Below are positions 35,367 through 43,198 of a stretch of DNA of 50,803 bases, one piece after another. The position numbers and the translations under genes are program-made. Source of the stretch: Oscillospiraceae bacterium (lineage in GTDB: Bacteria > Bacillota > Clostridia > Oscillospirales > JAGBHD01); the NCBI GenBank assembly GCA_018110785.1, contig JAGBHD010000001.1:1-50803 (forward strand). The letters run 5' to 3'. Below the pieces are notes generated by a model. That model did no database searches. It saw only the letters and a list, made by a program, of their open reading frames with translations, and was not told the origin of the DNA. Positions within the stretch are counted from its first letter, which is position 1; the number at the start of each line of letters is the position of its first letter.

Positions 35367-36773
35367 TTAAGCTTCGTATTTAATAAGCGTGAAAGTATCT
35401 GCAACAGCCTTTTTAGCCTCCCTAACACCAGAAAATTCGCCAAAAGCGATCATCTGAGCTAAAAGATTTCCCGTTGCAGAGCATTCTGTGGGCCCTGCGA
35501 AAACAGGAACTGAGCATTTTTTAGCGGTAAGTTCATCTAAATAATCGTCTTTGCTACCGCCTCCTACAATGTGGATAGCATTAAAACTGCGATTGGTTAT
35601 GTTTTTAAGTAAATCAAAGCACTTTTTATATTCGTTGGAAAGACCCGCATAAATAGTCTGCATAACCTCTCCAATAGATTCAGGAATTTCCATTCCCTTA
35701 TCTTTGCAGAATGCTTTTATCTCATCTATCATACTTTTGGGCGCAATAAAACGAGGATCCGAAACATCTATTGCAGATGAAAAATCAGCGTTTTCTCTAG
35801 CTAAGTAGGCAAGTTCGCCGAAGGAATATTTTTTACCGAGTTCTCTTCTTACCGACTGAACAAACCAAAGTCCGTTTATATTTTTTAGATAACGGTTTTT
35901 TCCGCCGTAACTGCCCTCGTTTGTAAAACCTGCTTTAAAGCCTTCTTCGGAAATTACAGGAGCTTCAGTTTCAATTCCGAAAATTGACCAAGTACCGCTG
36001 CTTATATAAACGATATCATCGCTCATTGATGGAACGGCAAGAACAGCCGAAGCTGTATCGTGGCTTGCAGCGAGATAAACATCTGCTGAAAAACCAACCT
36101 CTTTTGCTATTTTATCTGTAAAGGGACCAACCTTTTCGCCAGGCATACAAGGTTTTTTAAAGACATCTTCATTAAATCCGAGAATTGAAATAACCTTTTC
36201 GTCCCAATCCCCTGTTTTTATATTTAACATATTTGAGGTTGAGCACTCAGTAAACTCGTTTTTCTTAATGCCCGTAAGCAGGAAATTAAGATATTCGGGA
36301 ACCATTAAGCAAGATTTTGTCGATTTAATATCATTATTTCTGTTAAGGGAAGTTTCATAAAGCTGAAAAAGAGAGTTTATTGAGCTTGCTTGACAGCCTG
36401 TTCTCTCATAAAGCTCTTTTTCACTCATTTTTTCAAAAAATTTAGCAGGTATATCGTTAGTTCTGCTATCTCTGTAAGCGTAGCTTTTTCCGATAATCTT
36501 ATCTTCCTTATCAAGGATTACATGGTCGACACCCCATGTATCTATAGCCATCGATGAGGGAATTTTTCCTATGTCTTTACAATGCTTTAATCCTTCTATT
36601 ATGTGGTTAAATATAGCATCAATATCCCAACATAAGCTTCCCTCTATTTCTGTAATACCGTTTTCGAAACGGTAAACCTCTTCGGTAACGATTTTATTAT
36701 TCTTTTTTTCACCTAAAATAAATCGTCCGCTGGAAGCTCCGAGATCTACTGCTAAATACAGATTTTGACTCAT
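35367..36773 (-). CDS. rhaB: Rhamnulokinase
   Basis: RhaB phosphorylates L-rhamnulose with ATP, the step before the RhaD aldolase. It is a FGGY-family kinase of 468 residues. The N-terminal phosphate loop is AVDLGASSGRF (about 8-18), the substrate region IDTWGVDHV follows, and the ADP-binding loop IHIVGGGSKDDYL lies near the C terminus. The ATG at 36773 has GGGAGAG at good spacing; the longer in-frame extension is excluded. rhaD follows 55 bases after the stop. No rhamnose isomerase or transporter gene is nearby. Confidence 0.93.
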   Translation of the reverse strand: MSQNLYLAVDLGASSGRFILGEKKNNKIVTEEVYRFENGITEIEGSLCWDIDAIFNHIIEGLKHCKDIGKIPSSMAIDTWGVDHVILDKEDKIIGKSYAYRDSRTNDIPAKFFEKMSEKELYERTGCQASSINSLFQLYETSLNRNNDIKSTKSCLMVPEYLNFLLTGIKKNEFTECSTSNMLNIKTGDWDEKVISILGFNEDVFKKPCMPGEKVGPFTDKIAKEVGFSADVYLAASHDTASAVLAVPSMSDDIVYISSGTWSIFGIETEAPVISEEGFKAGFTNEGSYGGKNRYLKNINGLWFVQSVRRELGKKYSFGELAYLARENADFSSAIDVSDPRFIAPKSMIDEIKAFCKDKGMEIPESIGEVMQTIYAGLSNEYKKCFDLLKNITNRSFNAIHIVGGGSKDDYLDELTAKKCSVPVFAGPTECSATGNLLAQMIAFGEFSGVREAKKAVADTFTLIKYEA

Positions 36774-36799
36774 ATAACGCTCTCCCTTCATTTGGTAAT

Positions 36800-36828
36800 A
36801 TAATATCAAAATTTGGAGCTTATATCAA
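36800..36828 (-). promoter_or_regulatory. SigA-type promoter for rhaB-rhaD
   Basis: On the - strand TTGATA (36828-36823), a 17-base spacer and TATTAT (36805-36800), 27 bases before the rhaB start. Confidence 0.7.
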
Positions 36829-36840
36829 GATGTTTTGAAT

Positions 36841-36869
36841 AAAAAAACACCGAATTCTTACGAATTCGG
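36841..36869 (-). terminator. Terminator after the gerA operon
   Basis: CCGAATTC and GAATTCGG pair across a four-base loop, and TGTTTTTTT follows on the - strand. The hairpin includes the last codons of gerAB. Confidence 0.8.
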
Positions 36870-37955
36870 ATTTTTTGTGGTTTTTAGTCGCTTTTTTATA
36901 AGGATTCCTACAATAATTGTAATAGGAATTAATATTTGAATAAAAGGTGCCCACATTTTATAAATTTCTAAATTATTCTTCATTTCCTCATTAGTTGATG
37001 GTAAAGTTAGAGAAACTACCATTGATAAAATTGCAACAGAAAAATAGCATATGCTTTTTTTCTTAAAAACGTTAAAATGATTAAAAAACCCAAGCGCGGC
37101 ATAAAAACATACACAAAGTTTAGTTAAAAGATTTAAGATAAGCGATGCGCTTATAAAAACCTCCATTCTCGAAAAAAAGCTTCCGTTTTTTATTACAGAA
37201 ACCGTAGTATAGAAAGGATAAAACAGATTTTCAAGCGTACCTAACCCTAATACTGATAAGGTAAGAAAAGAAACCGCGCTTATAACTAGAGTTGCTACCG
37301 ACAACCCTATAGCAAAATACCGCAAAGATTTTTTGGGTTTTTGAGATTCCGAATAAATATTATATAATAGAATATTTTCCGCAAAGGGAATAGCAAAAAA
37401 CGAAAAACTATCTGATATAACGGATTCAAAGCTGTTCGGAATTAGTGGTAAAAAATTTTCAGGAGCGATATTTGAAAAGCTCATAATAAATGTTATACCA
37501 ACAGCAAAGAAGGTTACTACAAATGAAAGGATGGAAAGTCTCCCAAAAACAGAAACCCCATACCATAAGGCATATGCACAAATTGCTATTATGAAAAGTT
37601 CTAAAAGGAATTGCGGAGTCTTATTTAGGGCTACATTTGTTATTAAAATTCCGGTATTTTTTAAAATTCTTCCTAATAAATAAATTGCATAACCAGCATA
37701 AATAATACTTAATAATAACGATAGCCAACGGGGAAAAATAGTATCTATGACTTCATAAATATTTTTTCCTTGATATTTGTTAGCTACGGAAAACAAAGAT
37801 ATAGAACATATAAACACAGCTATTGCTGAAATAATTGGTGTTACCCAATTTATATTTCCGCTTTCTGTAAATCCTCTAAAAACTAAAATACTTGAAGTAT
37901 TAAAAAGGGTGGTTATGCAAATAAGATGCAAAGGTTTCAAGGCATCATTCTTCAT
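36858..37955 (-). CDS. Spore germination protein GerAB-type
   Basis: GerAB subunits are ten-helix, amino-acid-transporter-like proteins of the spore inner membrane that bind the germinant. This protein has 365 residues, about ten hydrophobic segments, and the family pattern near the start (LVFRGFTESGNINWV) and around NKTPQFLLELF. It is the last gene of an AA-AC-AB order; the C subunit ends 11 bases inside its start. With cwlD nearby it supports a spore-forming organism. AAGGGAAG precedes the ATG. Confidence 0.85.
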   Translation of the reverse strand: MKNDALKPLHLICITTLFNTSSILVFRGFTESGNINWVTPIISAIAVFICSISLFSVANKYQGKNIYEVIDTIFPRWLSLLLSIIYAGYAIYLLGRILKNTGILITNVALNKTPQFLLELFIIAICAYALWYGVSVFGRLSILSFVVTFFAVGITFIMSFSNIAPENFLPLIPNSFESVISDSFSFFAIPFAENILLYNIYSESQKPKKSLRYFAIGLSVATLVISAVSFLTLSVLGLGTLENLFYPFYTTVSVIKNGSFFSRMEVFISASLILNLLTKLCVCFYAALGFFNHFNVFKKKSICYFSVAILSMVVSLTLPSTNEEMKNNLEIYKMWAPFIQILIPITIIVGILIKKRLKTTKNPNS

Positions 37956-38991
37956 TGATAGTTCCGCTTCCCTTCAGTTTTAATTCAATCTCAGGTTTAA
38001 TTTCAAGTGAATTAAAATATTGGTGTGAGCTTTCTCCTTTTTTGTCAAAAAGGGTAGCTACTTTAAAAACATCTATCTGTTTGTTTTTTTGCATTTTTTC
38101 AATCAATTCTTCTGTTCTTTTATAAAGCTCTTCTTTTATATTATCGAGATTGCTCTTATCTGTTATTTTTTTACCTTCGGTTTCGAAAATTTCGATTCTA
38201 GCTTTAGTTCTTAAAACAATTTTATTTTCTTGTTTTTTTAATGATGTTGAAGCATTATCAATAGTTATTCCCATTTTATTTAAGGTTAACCTTACTTCGT
38301 TTGCATCATTTCTGATAATATTCAAAATTTGTGTTTCTTCCGCTGTAAGAAATCCCGCTAATTTATCGCGGTAAAAATAGCCGCAGCCGTTTAATTTTAA
38401 TCTGCTCTCATCATCACTTTTATCAATTTCGATAACCGACACCAATGCTGCACCTTTTTCACTTAGAATAGCATTTGTAACCTTGTAAAGTGGAGAATAT
38501 ACAGTATTTGATTGGTGTTTATTATCGGCATCAACCGAGTTGTTTATTTCATAACCAACTATCTGACTTTTAACATTAATCCCTTGTAGTATCTCGCTTG
38601 CATTTTCAGTTTTACTTACAAAAATAATCATATTTTTTCTGAATTCATTGTTGCGCATAAAATATTCGAGGATATCATTTATTCCACTTTCGGCAACCTC
38701 TTTGCTCAGTATAACTGATTCGCAATGTCCTAAATAAATATTATTATTTAACATACCTATCATTTTATAAAGAGCGCTATGAATACTCTCCCCTTCTCCG
38801 GATAAAACCTGAGTTTCTGTTTGAGAGTTATCACCCGTTTTTATTATTTCAATTCCAACGCGGTATTTTGATTCATCGCCGAAATCTATGGTAATCGCAG
38901 AAACGGTTACACCGTCTTCTATTTCCTGATAGTTAAAACAACCTGTTAACAAAGGTAGGATTAAAGATAAAAAAAGAAGTTTAATCTTCAC
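37945..38991 (-). CDS. Spore germination lipoprotein GerAC-type
   Basis: GerAC is the lipoprotein subunit of germinant receptors. The N terminus is a short signal with lipobox LLTGCFNYQEIE, a hallmark of the family (Cys then a W/Y-rich ExD/EIE patch). The middle (GHCESVILSKEVAESGI, then FRKNMIIFVSK) matches the Ger(x)C domains. The length of 348 residues is normal. The start is GTG, overlapping the end of gerAA by 11 bases, with GAGAGGG about eight bases before it. It would be matured by LspA in the forespore. Confidence 0.9.
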   Translation of the reverse strand: MKIKLLFLSLILPLLTGCFNYQEIEDGVTVSAITIDFGDESKYRVGIEIIKTGDNSQTETQVLSGEGESIHSALYKMIGMLNNNIYLGHCESVILSKEVAESGINDILEYFMRNNEFRKNMIIFVSKTENASEILQGINVKSQIVGYEINNSVDADNKHQSNTVYSPLYKVTNAILSEKGAALVSVIEIDKSDDESRLKLNGCGYFYRDKLAGFLTAEETQILNIIRNDANEVRLTLNKMGITIDNASTSLKKQENKIVLRTKARIEIFETEGKKITDKSNLDNIKEELYKRTEELIEKMQKNKQIDVFKVATLFDKKGESSHQYFNSLEIKPEIELKLKGSGTINEE

Positions 38992-40450
38992 CTATATCAG
39001 CCCTCTCCCTATCTTTATAAATAAACGAAGGTCTCAGATACAGCTTATCCCAAGGAAATCTCATTATAGAATCCCTTCGGCCGTTCTCCTCGTGAGAAAG
39101 AATATCTTCCATATATCTAACCCCAAAGCTGTTTAAGCTGAGAAGATGTATAGAAATCACAATCCAAGCAAAAAGGAATCCGTAAAATCCAAAAACAGAA
39201 GAAAATACAATAAGAAAAAATCTAAGAATGATTGCGGCGGAATTAATATGAGTATTAACAAGCCCTGTTATTGCAGTAACTCCTATAACAATAACCATAG
39301 GAGCACTTATGATATTCGCTTCAACTGCGGCTTGCCCTACAACTAATGCACCAACTATGCTTACAGCTTGTCCCGATCCGCTTGTTAATCTCTGGCCGCT
39401 CTCTCTGATTACCTCAAAAACCGCAAGCATAAAAATACATTCGCTAAAGGTAGACAACGGAACTTCCTTATGGGCGTTTTGAATATTTAATGCTAAATCC
39501 GGTGGCAACAGCGACCAATGAAAATTAACAAAAGAAATATATGCCGCAGGAACACTAACAGTAAGAAAAAAGCAAATAAATCTTAACAGTCTTATAAAAC
39601 TTCCGAAATAAAAATTCAAATAATAATCTTCGTTAACCTGAAAATTTTCTATAAATAAATAAGGTAGAGAAAGAGCTACCGGAGAACCATCGATAATGAT
39701 AATAACCTTACCTTCTAAAAGTCTTGCGGCGGCTACATCAGGACGCTCTGTTGTACCTACTGTTTTAAAAGGAGATAATCGCCCAGAGCGAATAATTTCC
39801 GATATAATATTGGTATCAACTACCCCATCAATTTCTATTTCTGAGACTTTTTTTCTAACTTCTTTTAAAACCTTGTCATTAACAACACTTTTTAGATAAG
39901 TTATTGCTATTCTTGTTTTAGATCTGTTTCCTATTTTAGAGGTTTCAAATACCAAATCGCTGGTTTGAAGTTTTCTTCGCAAAAGACTTGTATTTGTTAT
40001 AATATTCTCAATAAAGCCCTCTCTTGGACCTCTTACTACAGCTTCGCTGGGCGGTTCTTGCGGACTGCGGCGCATATATCCTTTTGTGTTTATCTTAAGA
40101 GCAATGTCTAAAGAATGAGCAAAAACTATCGTATCCCCTTCTAAAATCCCCGAAACAATATCATCATAATTTTTTATTTCGCGAATTTCTCCGGGATATA
40201 CCAAACTCTCTAAAAAGCTTTTGGAATTAAGATCGCCTTTAAATTCAAGTATAGCTTTGTCAACATTAAGACCTACAAGATTATTATCAACCATACCATC
40301 AAGATAAAAAATGGCGGCAGATATATATTTGCTTGTAACTCTCCTGAAAACAAGAGTTCCCTCATTTTCAAAAATTGATTTAACGGAATTAATATTATCG
40401 TTTAAATGTTTGCTTATCTTATAACTTTCAAAACTAATTCTACCATTCAA
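38981..40450 (-). CDS. Spore germination protein GerAA-type
   Basis: The A subunit of a GerA-type receptor, shown in Bacillus to form a nutrient-gated ion channel. About 490 residues: a hydrophilic N-terminal domain (about 1-260), then a membrane domain with five or six segments. The family stretches DRPEREGF-like PREGFIENI, KSRIAITYL-type RTRIAITYL and EGKVIIIIDGSP followed by RLLRFICFFL are clear. No ATG is usable. TTG at 40450 with GGTGA five bases upstream is the best start; TTG 40462 or GTG 40459 are alternatives. Confidence 0.92.
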   Translation of the reverse strand: MNGRISFESYKISKHLNDNINSVKSIFENEGTLVFRRVTSKYISAAIFYLDGMVDNNLVGLNVDKAILEFKGDLNSKSFLESLVYPGEIREIKNYDDIVSGILEGDTIVFAHSLDIALKINTKGYMRRSPQEPPSEAVVRGPREGFIENIITNTSLLRRKLQTSDLVFETSKIGNRSKTRIAITYLKSVVNDKVLKEVRKKVSEIEIDGVVDTNIISEIIRSGRLSPFKTVGTTERPDVAAARLLEGKVIIIIDGSPVALSLPYLFIENFQVNEDYYLNFYFGSFIRLLRFICFFLTVSVPAAYISFVNFHWSLLPPDLALNIQNAHKEVPLSTFSECIFMLAVFEVIRESGQRLTSGSGQAVSIVGALVVGQAAVEANIISAPMVIVIGVTAITGLVNTHINSAAIILRFFLIVFSSVFGFYGFLFAWIVISIHLLSLNSFGVRYMEDILSHEENGRRDSIMRFPWDKLYLRPSFIYKDRERADIGED

Positions 40451-40463
40451 AATAATCACCAAA

Positions 40464-40496
40464 TATAGTATTTCCGATAAAAAATTAAATACTATA
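40464..40496. promoter_or_regulatory. Dyad upstream of the gerA operon
   Basis: TATAGTATTT and AAATACTATA form a perfect 10-base inverted repeat with a 13-base spacer, 14 bases before the gerAA start codon. On the - strand AATACTA resembles the -10 of forespore sigma factors (SigG CATACTA), with AGTATT 15 bases before it. It may be promoter, operator or both. Confidence 0.5.
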
Positions 40497-40538
40497 AAAA
40501 ATGCGGTAAAATCAAATGATGATTTTACCGCATTTTTT
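40496..40538 (-). terminator. Terminator between the peptide-binding lipoprotein gene and gerAA
   Basis: A perfect 19-base stem including A/T ends: ATGCGGTAAAATCA pairs with TGATTTTACCGCAT around AATGA, with six A residues before and six T residues after. It works on both strands and separates the two - strand operons. Confidence 0.9.
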
Positions 40539-42072
40539 ATTTCTCCGCTTTTCCAAAGTAGAAAATTGAAAATTCAGGATTATAATAAAGATTTTTTATA
40601 TTTTTCTGTTTATAGATATATGAGTAACTTTGATAGGCAGGAATATATATAACCTCGTTTGCCAAATACTCTTTAGCATATTTAAGATATACTGCCGCTT
40701 CGTTTTCAGAATTGCTGGATTTATAATCCAAAAGAGTTGTATCGTATCCTTCATTATTAAAATTAGAATAGTTTAAATTAGAAGAAGAACTGAAGGAGTT
40801 TAAAATTGTTACACCGTTATCCTGCTTAACATCATAAGAAACTATAGCGGCATCATAATCTCCGTTTTTTAATGCTGCATTGTAATCGTTTTCTGATAGT
40901 TCGGTTATTCCAAAAAATACGCCTAAATCTCTTTGCCATACCTGAACAGCATAAGAAATTAGTTCTTTATCATTAGAACCCTCAAGGCTGATAATTTTTA
41001 TTTTATTGGTTTCTTCTTTTTTTATAAACTGTTCTGCTTCAGATAAAGCATCTTTTGCTGAAGCTTGATTGTATAAATATAGCGCGTTTTCCGAAAAGAT
41101 AAACTTATTATCTATTTCAGAATTTATCGGTAACGCTTTTTTATAGCTTTCTCTATCAAATGATAGACTTAAAGCTTTTCTTAAATCTTTGTTTGAGAAA
41201 AAGGGACTTTCGGTATTGAATAGAATGCCCGTATAATTGTTTGGAATTACCCGAATGTTACTGTTTTTATCTGTAAAGTTATTTTGCATTACATCTGTTT
41301 TTAAAGCGTCGTTACTATCCTCTGAAAACCTTGAGGCAGAAAGGTCTTTATCTTCATCAATAACAATACTTAAAGAGGCAGGAACTGTATCTGAAAGATG
41401 GTAATTCTCATTTCTTTTAAGACTAGCTGTGCTATTGTGCGACCAGCTTGTTATATGAAACGGACCATTAGTTAAAACAGCATCATATTCTAAACCATAT
41501 CTACCTTTAGTTGAAAGAAAAAACTCTTCATTACAAGGCATTGCCGCGGGATAGGTTAAATATCTTAAAAAATCTGCATCTTCGGATAATAATGATATTT
41601 TTAAAACATTCTTCCCCTCTGAGGAAACTCCAAGCTCAAACGGCAATTTTTCGCCAGATAGAACCTCTTTAGCATTTTTTATGGAAAAGTATAAATCGGC
41701 ATAAGGAGCCTTTGTTTCGGGGCTTAAAAGTCGTCTGAAAGCAAAAACAAAATCATCAGAGGTAAGCTCTCTGCCGTCAGCCCATAACAGATTATCTTTT
41801 AATAAAAATGTATAAGTGTGTGTTAATTTATCATATGAATAGCTTTCAGCCGCTGCAGGTACTACCTCGCCATCTTCAGTTAAAGAAAGAAGCCCCTCAA
41901 AAAGATTTAAAACCATAAATTCCCCGCTTTTATCTGAAACGGTCTGAGGGTCTAAGGTTATAGGCTCTTTGTCAAGATAATAAATAAATTCGGAGTCATT
42001 TTGCTTTTTGCAAGAGGTTAAAAAACCGAACATTATTAAAAGAGTTAAAGAATATGCGATTAATCGCTTCAT
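40537..42072 (-). CDS. Peptide-type ABC transporter substrate-binding lipoprotein (SBP_bac_5)
   Basis: A family 5 extracellular solute-binding protein of 511 residues, related to OppA/DppA. The signal ends in a lipobox (GFLTSCKKQ, Cys about 21). The mature part has the family segments LYFSIKNA, LLWADGRELTSDDFVFAFRRLL, NGPFHITSW and a C-terminal NxPEF-like end. It likely binds oligopeptides or similar ligands, but no permease or ATPase of this type is adjacent, so it is an orphan. Its ATG overlaps the prfB stop (ATGA), and AGGGGAAG lies within prfB. Confidence 0.88.
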   Translation of the reverse strand: MKRLIAYSLTLLIMFGFLTSCKKQNDSEFIYYLDKEPITLDPQTVSDKSGEFMVLNLFEGLLSLTEDGEVVPAAAESYSYDKLTHTYTFLLKDNLLWADGRELTSDDFVFAFRRLLSPETKAPYADLYFSIKNAKEVLSGEKLPFELGVSSEGKNVLKISLLSEDADFLRYLTYPAAMPCNEEFFLSTKGRYGLEYDAVLTNGPFHITSWSHNSTASLKRNENYHLSDTVPASLSIVIDEDKDLSASRFSEDSNDALKTDVMQNNFTDKNSNIRVIPNNYTGILFNTESPFFSNKDLRKALSLSFDRESYKKALPINSEIDNKFIFSENALYLYNQASAKDALSEAEQFIKKEETNKIKIISLEGSNDKELISYAVQVWQRDLGVFFGITELSENDYNAALKNGDYDAAIVSYDVKQDNGVTILNSFSSSSNLNYSNFNNEGYDTTLLDYKSSNSENEAAVYLKYAKEYLANEVIYIPAYQSYSYIYKQKNIKNLYYNPEFSIFYFGKAEK

Positions 42073-43187
42073 CGTATAATCTTCCCCTGGCTTAATGCCA
42101 CAAGATATGCATTGATAAATCCGTCTAAATCTCCGTCCATAACCGCGCTTACATTTCCGTTTTCAAAAGATGTTCTATGATCTTTAACTAATGTATACGG
42201 CATAAAAACATAAGAGCGGATTTGATTTCCCCAAGCAATTTCTTTCTGAACACCTTTTATATCCTCTATCTTTTCAAGATGCTCTCTTTCTTTTATTTCC
42301 ACAAGCTTTGAACGAAGCATCTTCATAGCAACTTCCCTATTCTGATGCTGACTACGCTCATTCTGACAAGCAACGATAATTCCTGTAGGTAAATGAGTTA
42401 TTCTGATGGCAGATTCGGTTTTATTAACGTGCTGTCCGCCTGCTCCGCTTGAACGATAGGTATCAACCTTTATATCCTCAGGTCTAATATCTATTTCAAC
42501 ATCATCAGGGATTTCAGGCATAACCTCTAAAGAAGCAAAAGATGTATGACGTCTGCCTGATGCATCAAAAGGAGATATTCTGACAAGCCTGTGAACTCCT
42601 ACCTCGGATTTTAAATATCCGTAAGCGTTATAACCCTCAATCAAAATAGAAGCGCTTTTAATACCAGCTTCGTCGCCGTCAAGGTAATCCAAGATTTTAT
42701 ATTTAAATCCGTGTCTTTCTGCCCATCTGGTATACATTCTATAAAGCATAGAAGCCCAATCCTGAGCCTCTGTTCCGCCTGCTCCTGCATGAAATGTTAA
42801 GATAGTATTGTTAGCGTCATATTCTCCGTTTAAAAGGGTTGCTAAACGCTGTTCGGAAATATCTTTTTCTAACTTAGCGATAGATTCCGAAATTTCGGGA
42901 ACATATGATTCATCTTCTTCTCCGTCAGCTATTTCAATCATAGCTTCCGCATCATCGTATTCAGATAGAAGCGAATTAAAAGCAGCGATTTTATCTTTAT
43001 TAGCCTTTATTTCTTGAAGTACCTTTTGGGAATGCTGTAAATCGCTCCAAAAATCTTCCTTTGAAGATTCTTCCTCCAATTTTTTAACTAAGGCTTCTGC
43101 TTCTTTTAAATTAAGAGCCTCGTTTAAATTGTCTATCTGGGGCTTTAATTCTTTTAATTTTTGCAATAATTCTTCGTAAATAAGCAT
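42069..43187 (-). CDS. prfB: Peptide chain release factor 2
   Basis: RF2 ends translation at UGA and UAA. The 372-residue protein has helical domain 1, the anticodon-mimic SPF (ISPFDA) for stop recognition, and the GGQ loop (SGAGGQHVNKTESAIR) that triggers hydrolysis. Most bacterial prfB genes carry a programmed +1 frameshift at a UGA near codon 25, but here the frame is continuous from ATG to stop. It lies between an ABC exporter (11 bases upstream) and the peptide-binding lipoprotein gene, which overlaps it. GGAGAAG precedes the ATG. Confidence 0.96.
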   Translation of the reverse strand: MLIYEELLQKLKELKPQIDNLNEALNLKEAEALVKKLEEESSKEDFWSDLQHSQKVLQEIKANKDKIAAFNSLLSEYDDAEAMIEIADGEEDESYVPEISESIAKLEKDISEQRLATLLNGEYDANNTILTFHAGAGGTEAQDWASMLYRMYTRWAERHGFKYKILDYLDGDEAGIKSASILIEGYNAYGYLKSEVGVHRLVRISPFDASGRRHTSFASLEVMPEIPDDVEIDIRPEDIKVDTYRSSGAGGQHVNKTESAIRITHLPTGIIVACQNERSQHQNREVAMKMLRSKLVEIKEREHLEKIEDIKGVQKEIAWGNQIRSYVFMPYTLVKDHRTSFENGNVSAVMDGDLDGFINAYLVALSQGKIIR

Positions 43188-43198
43188 ATTCTTCTCCG

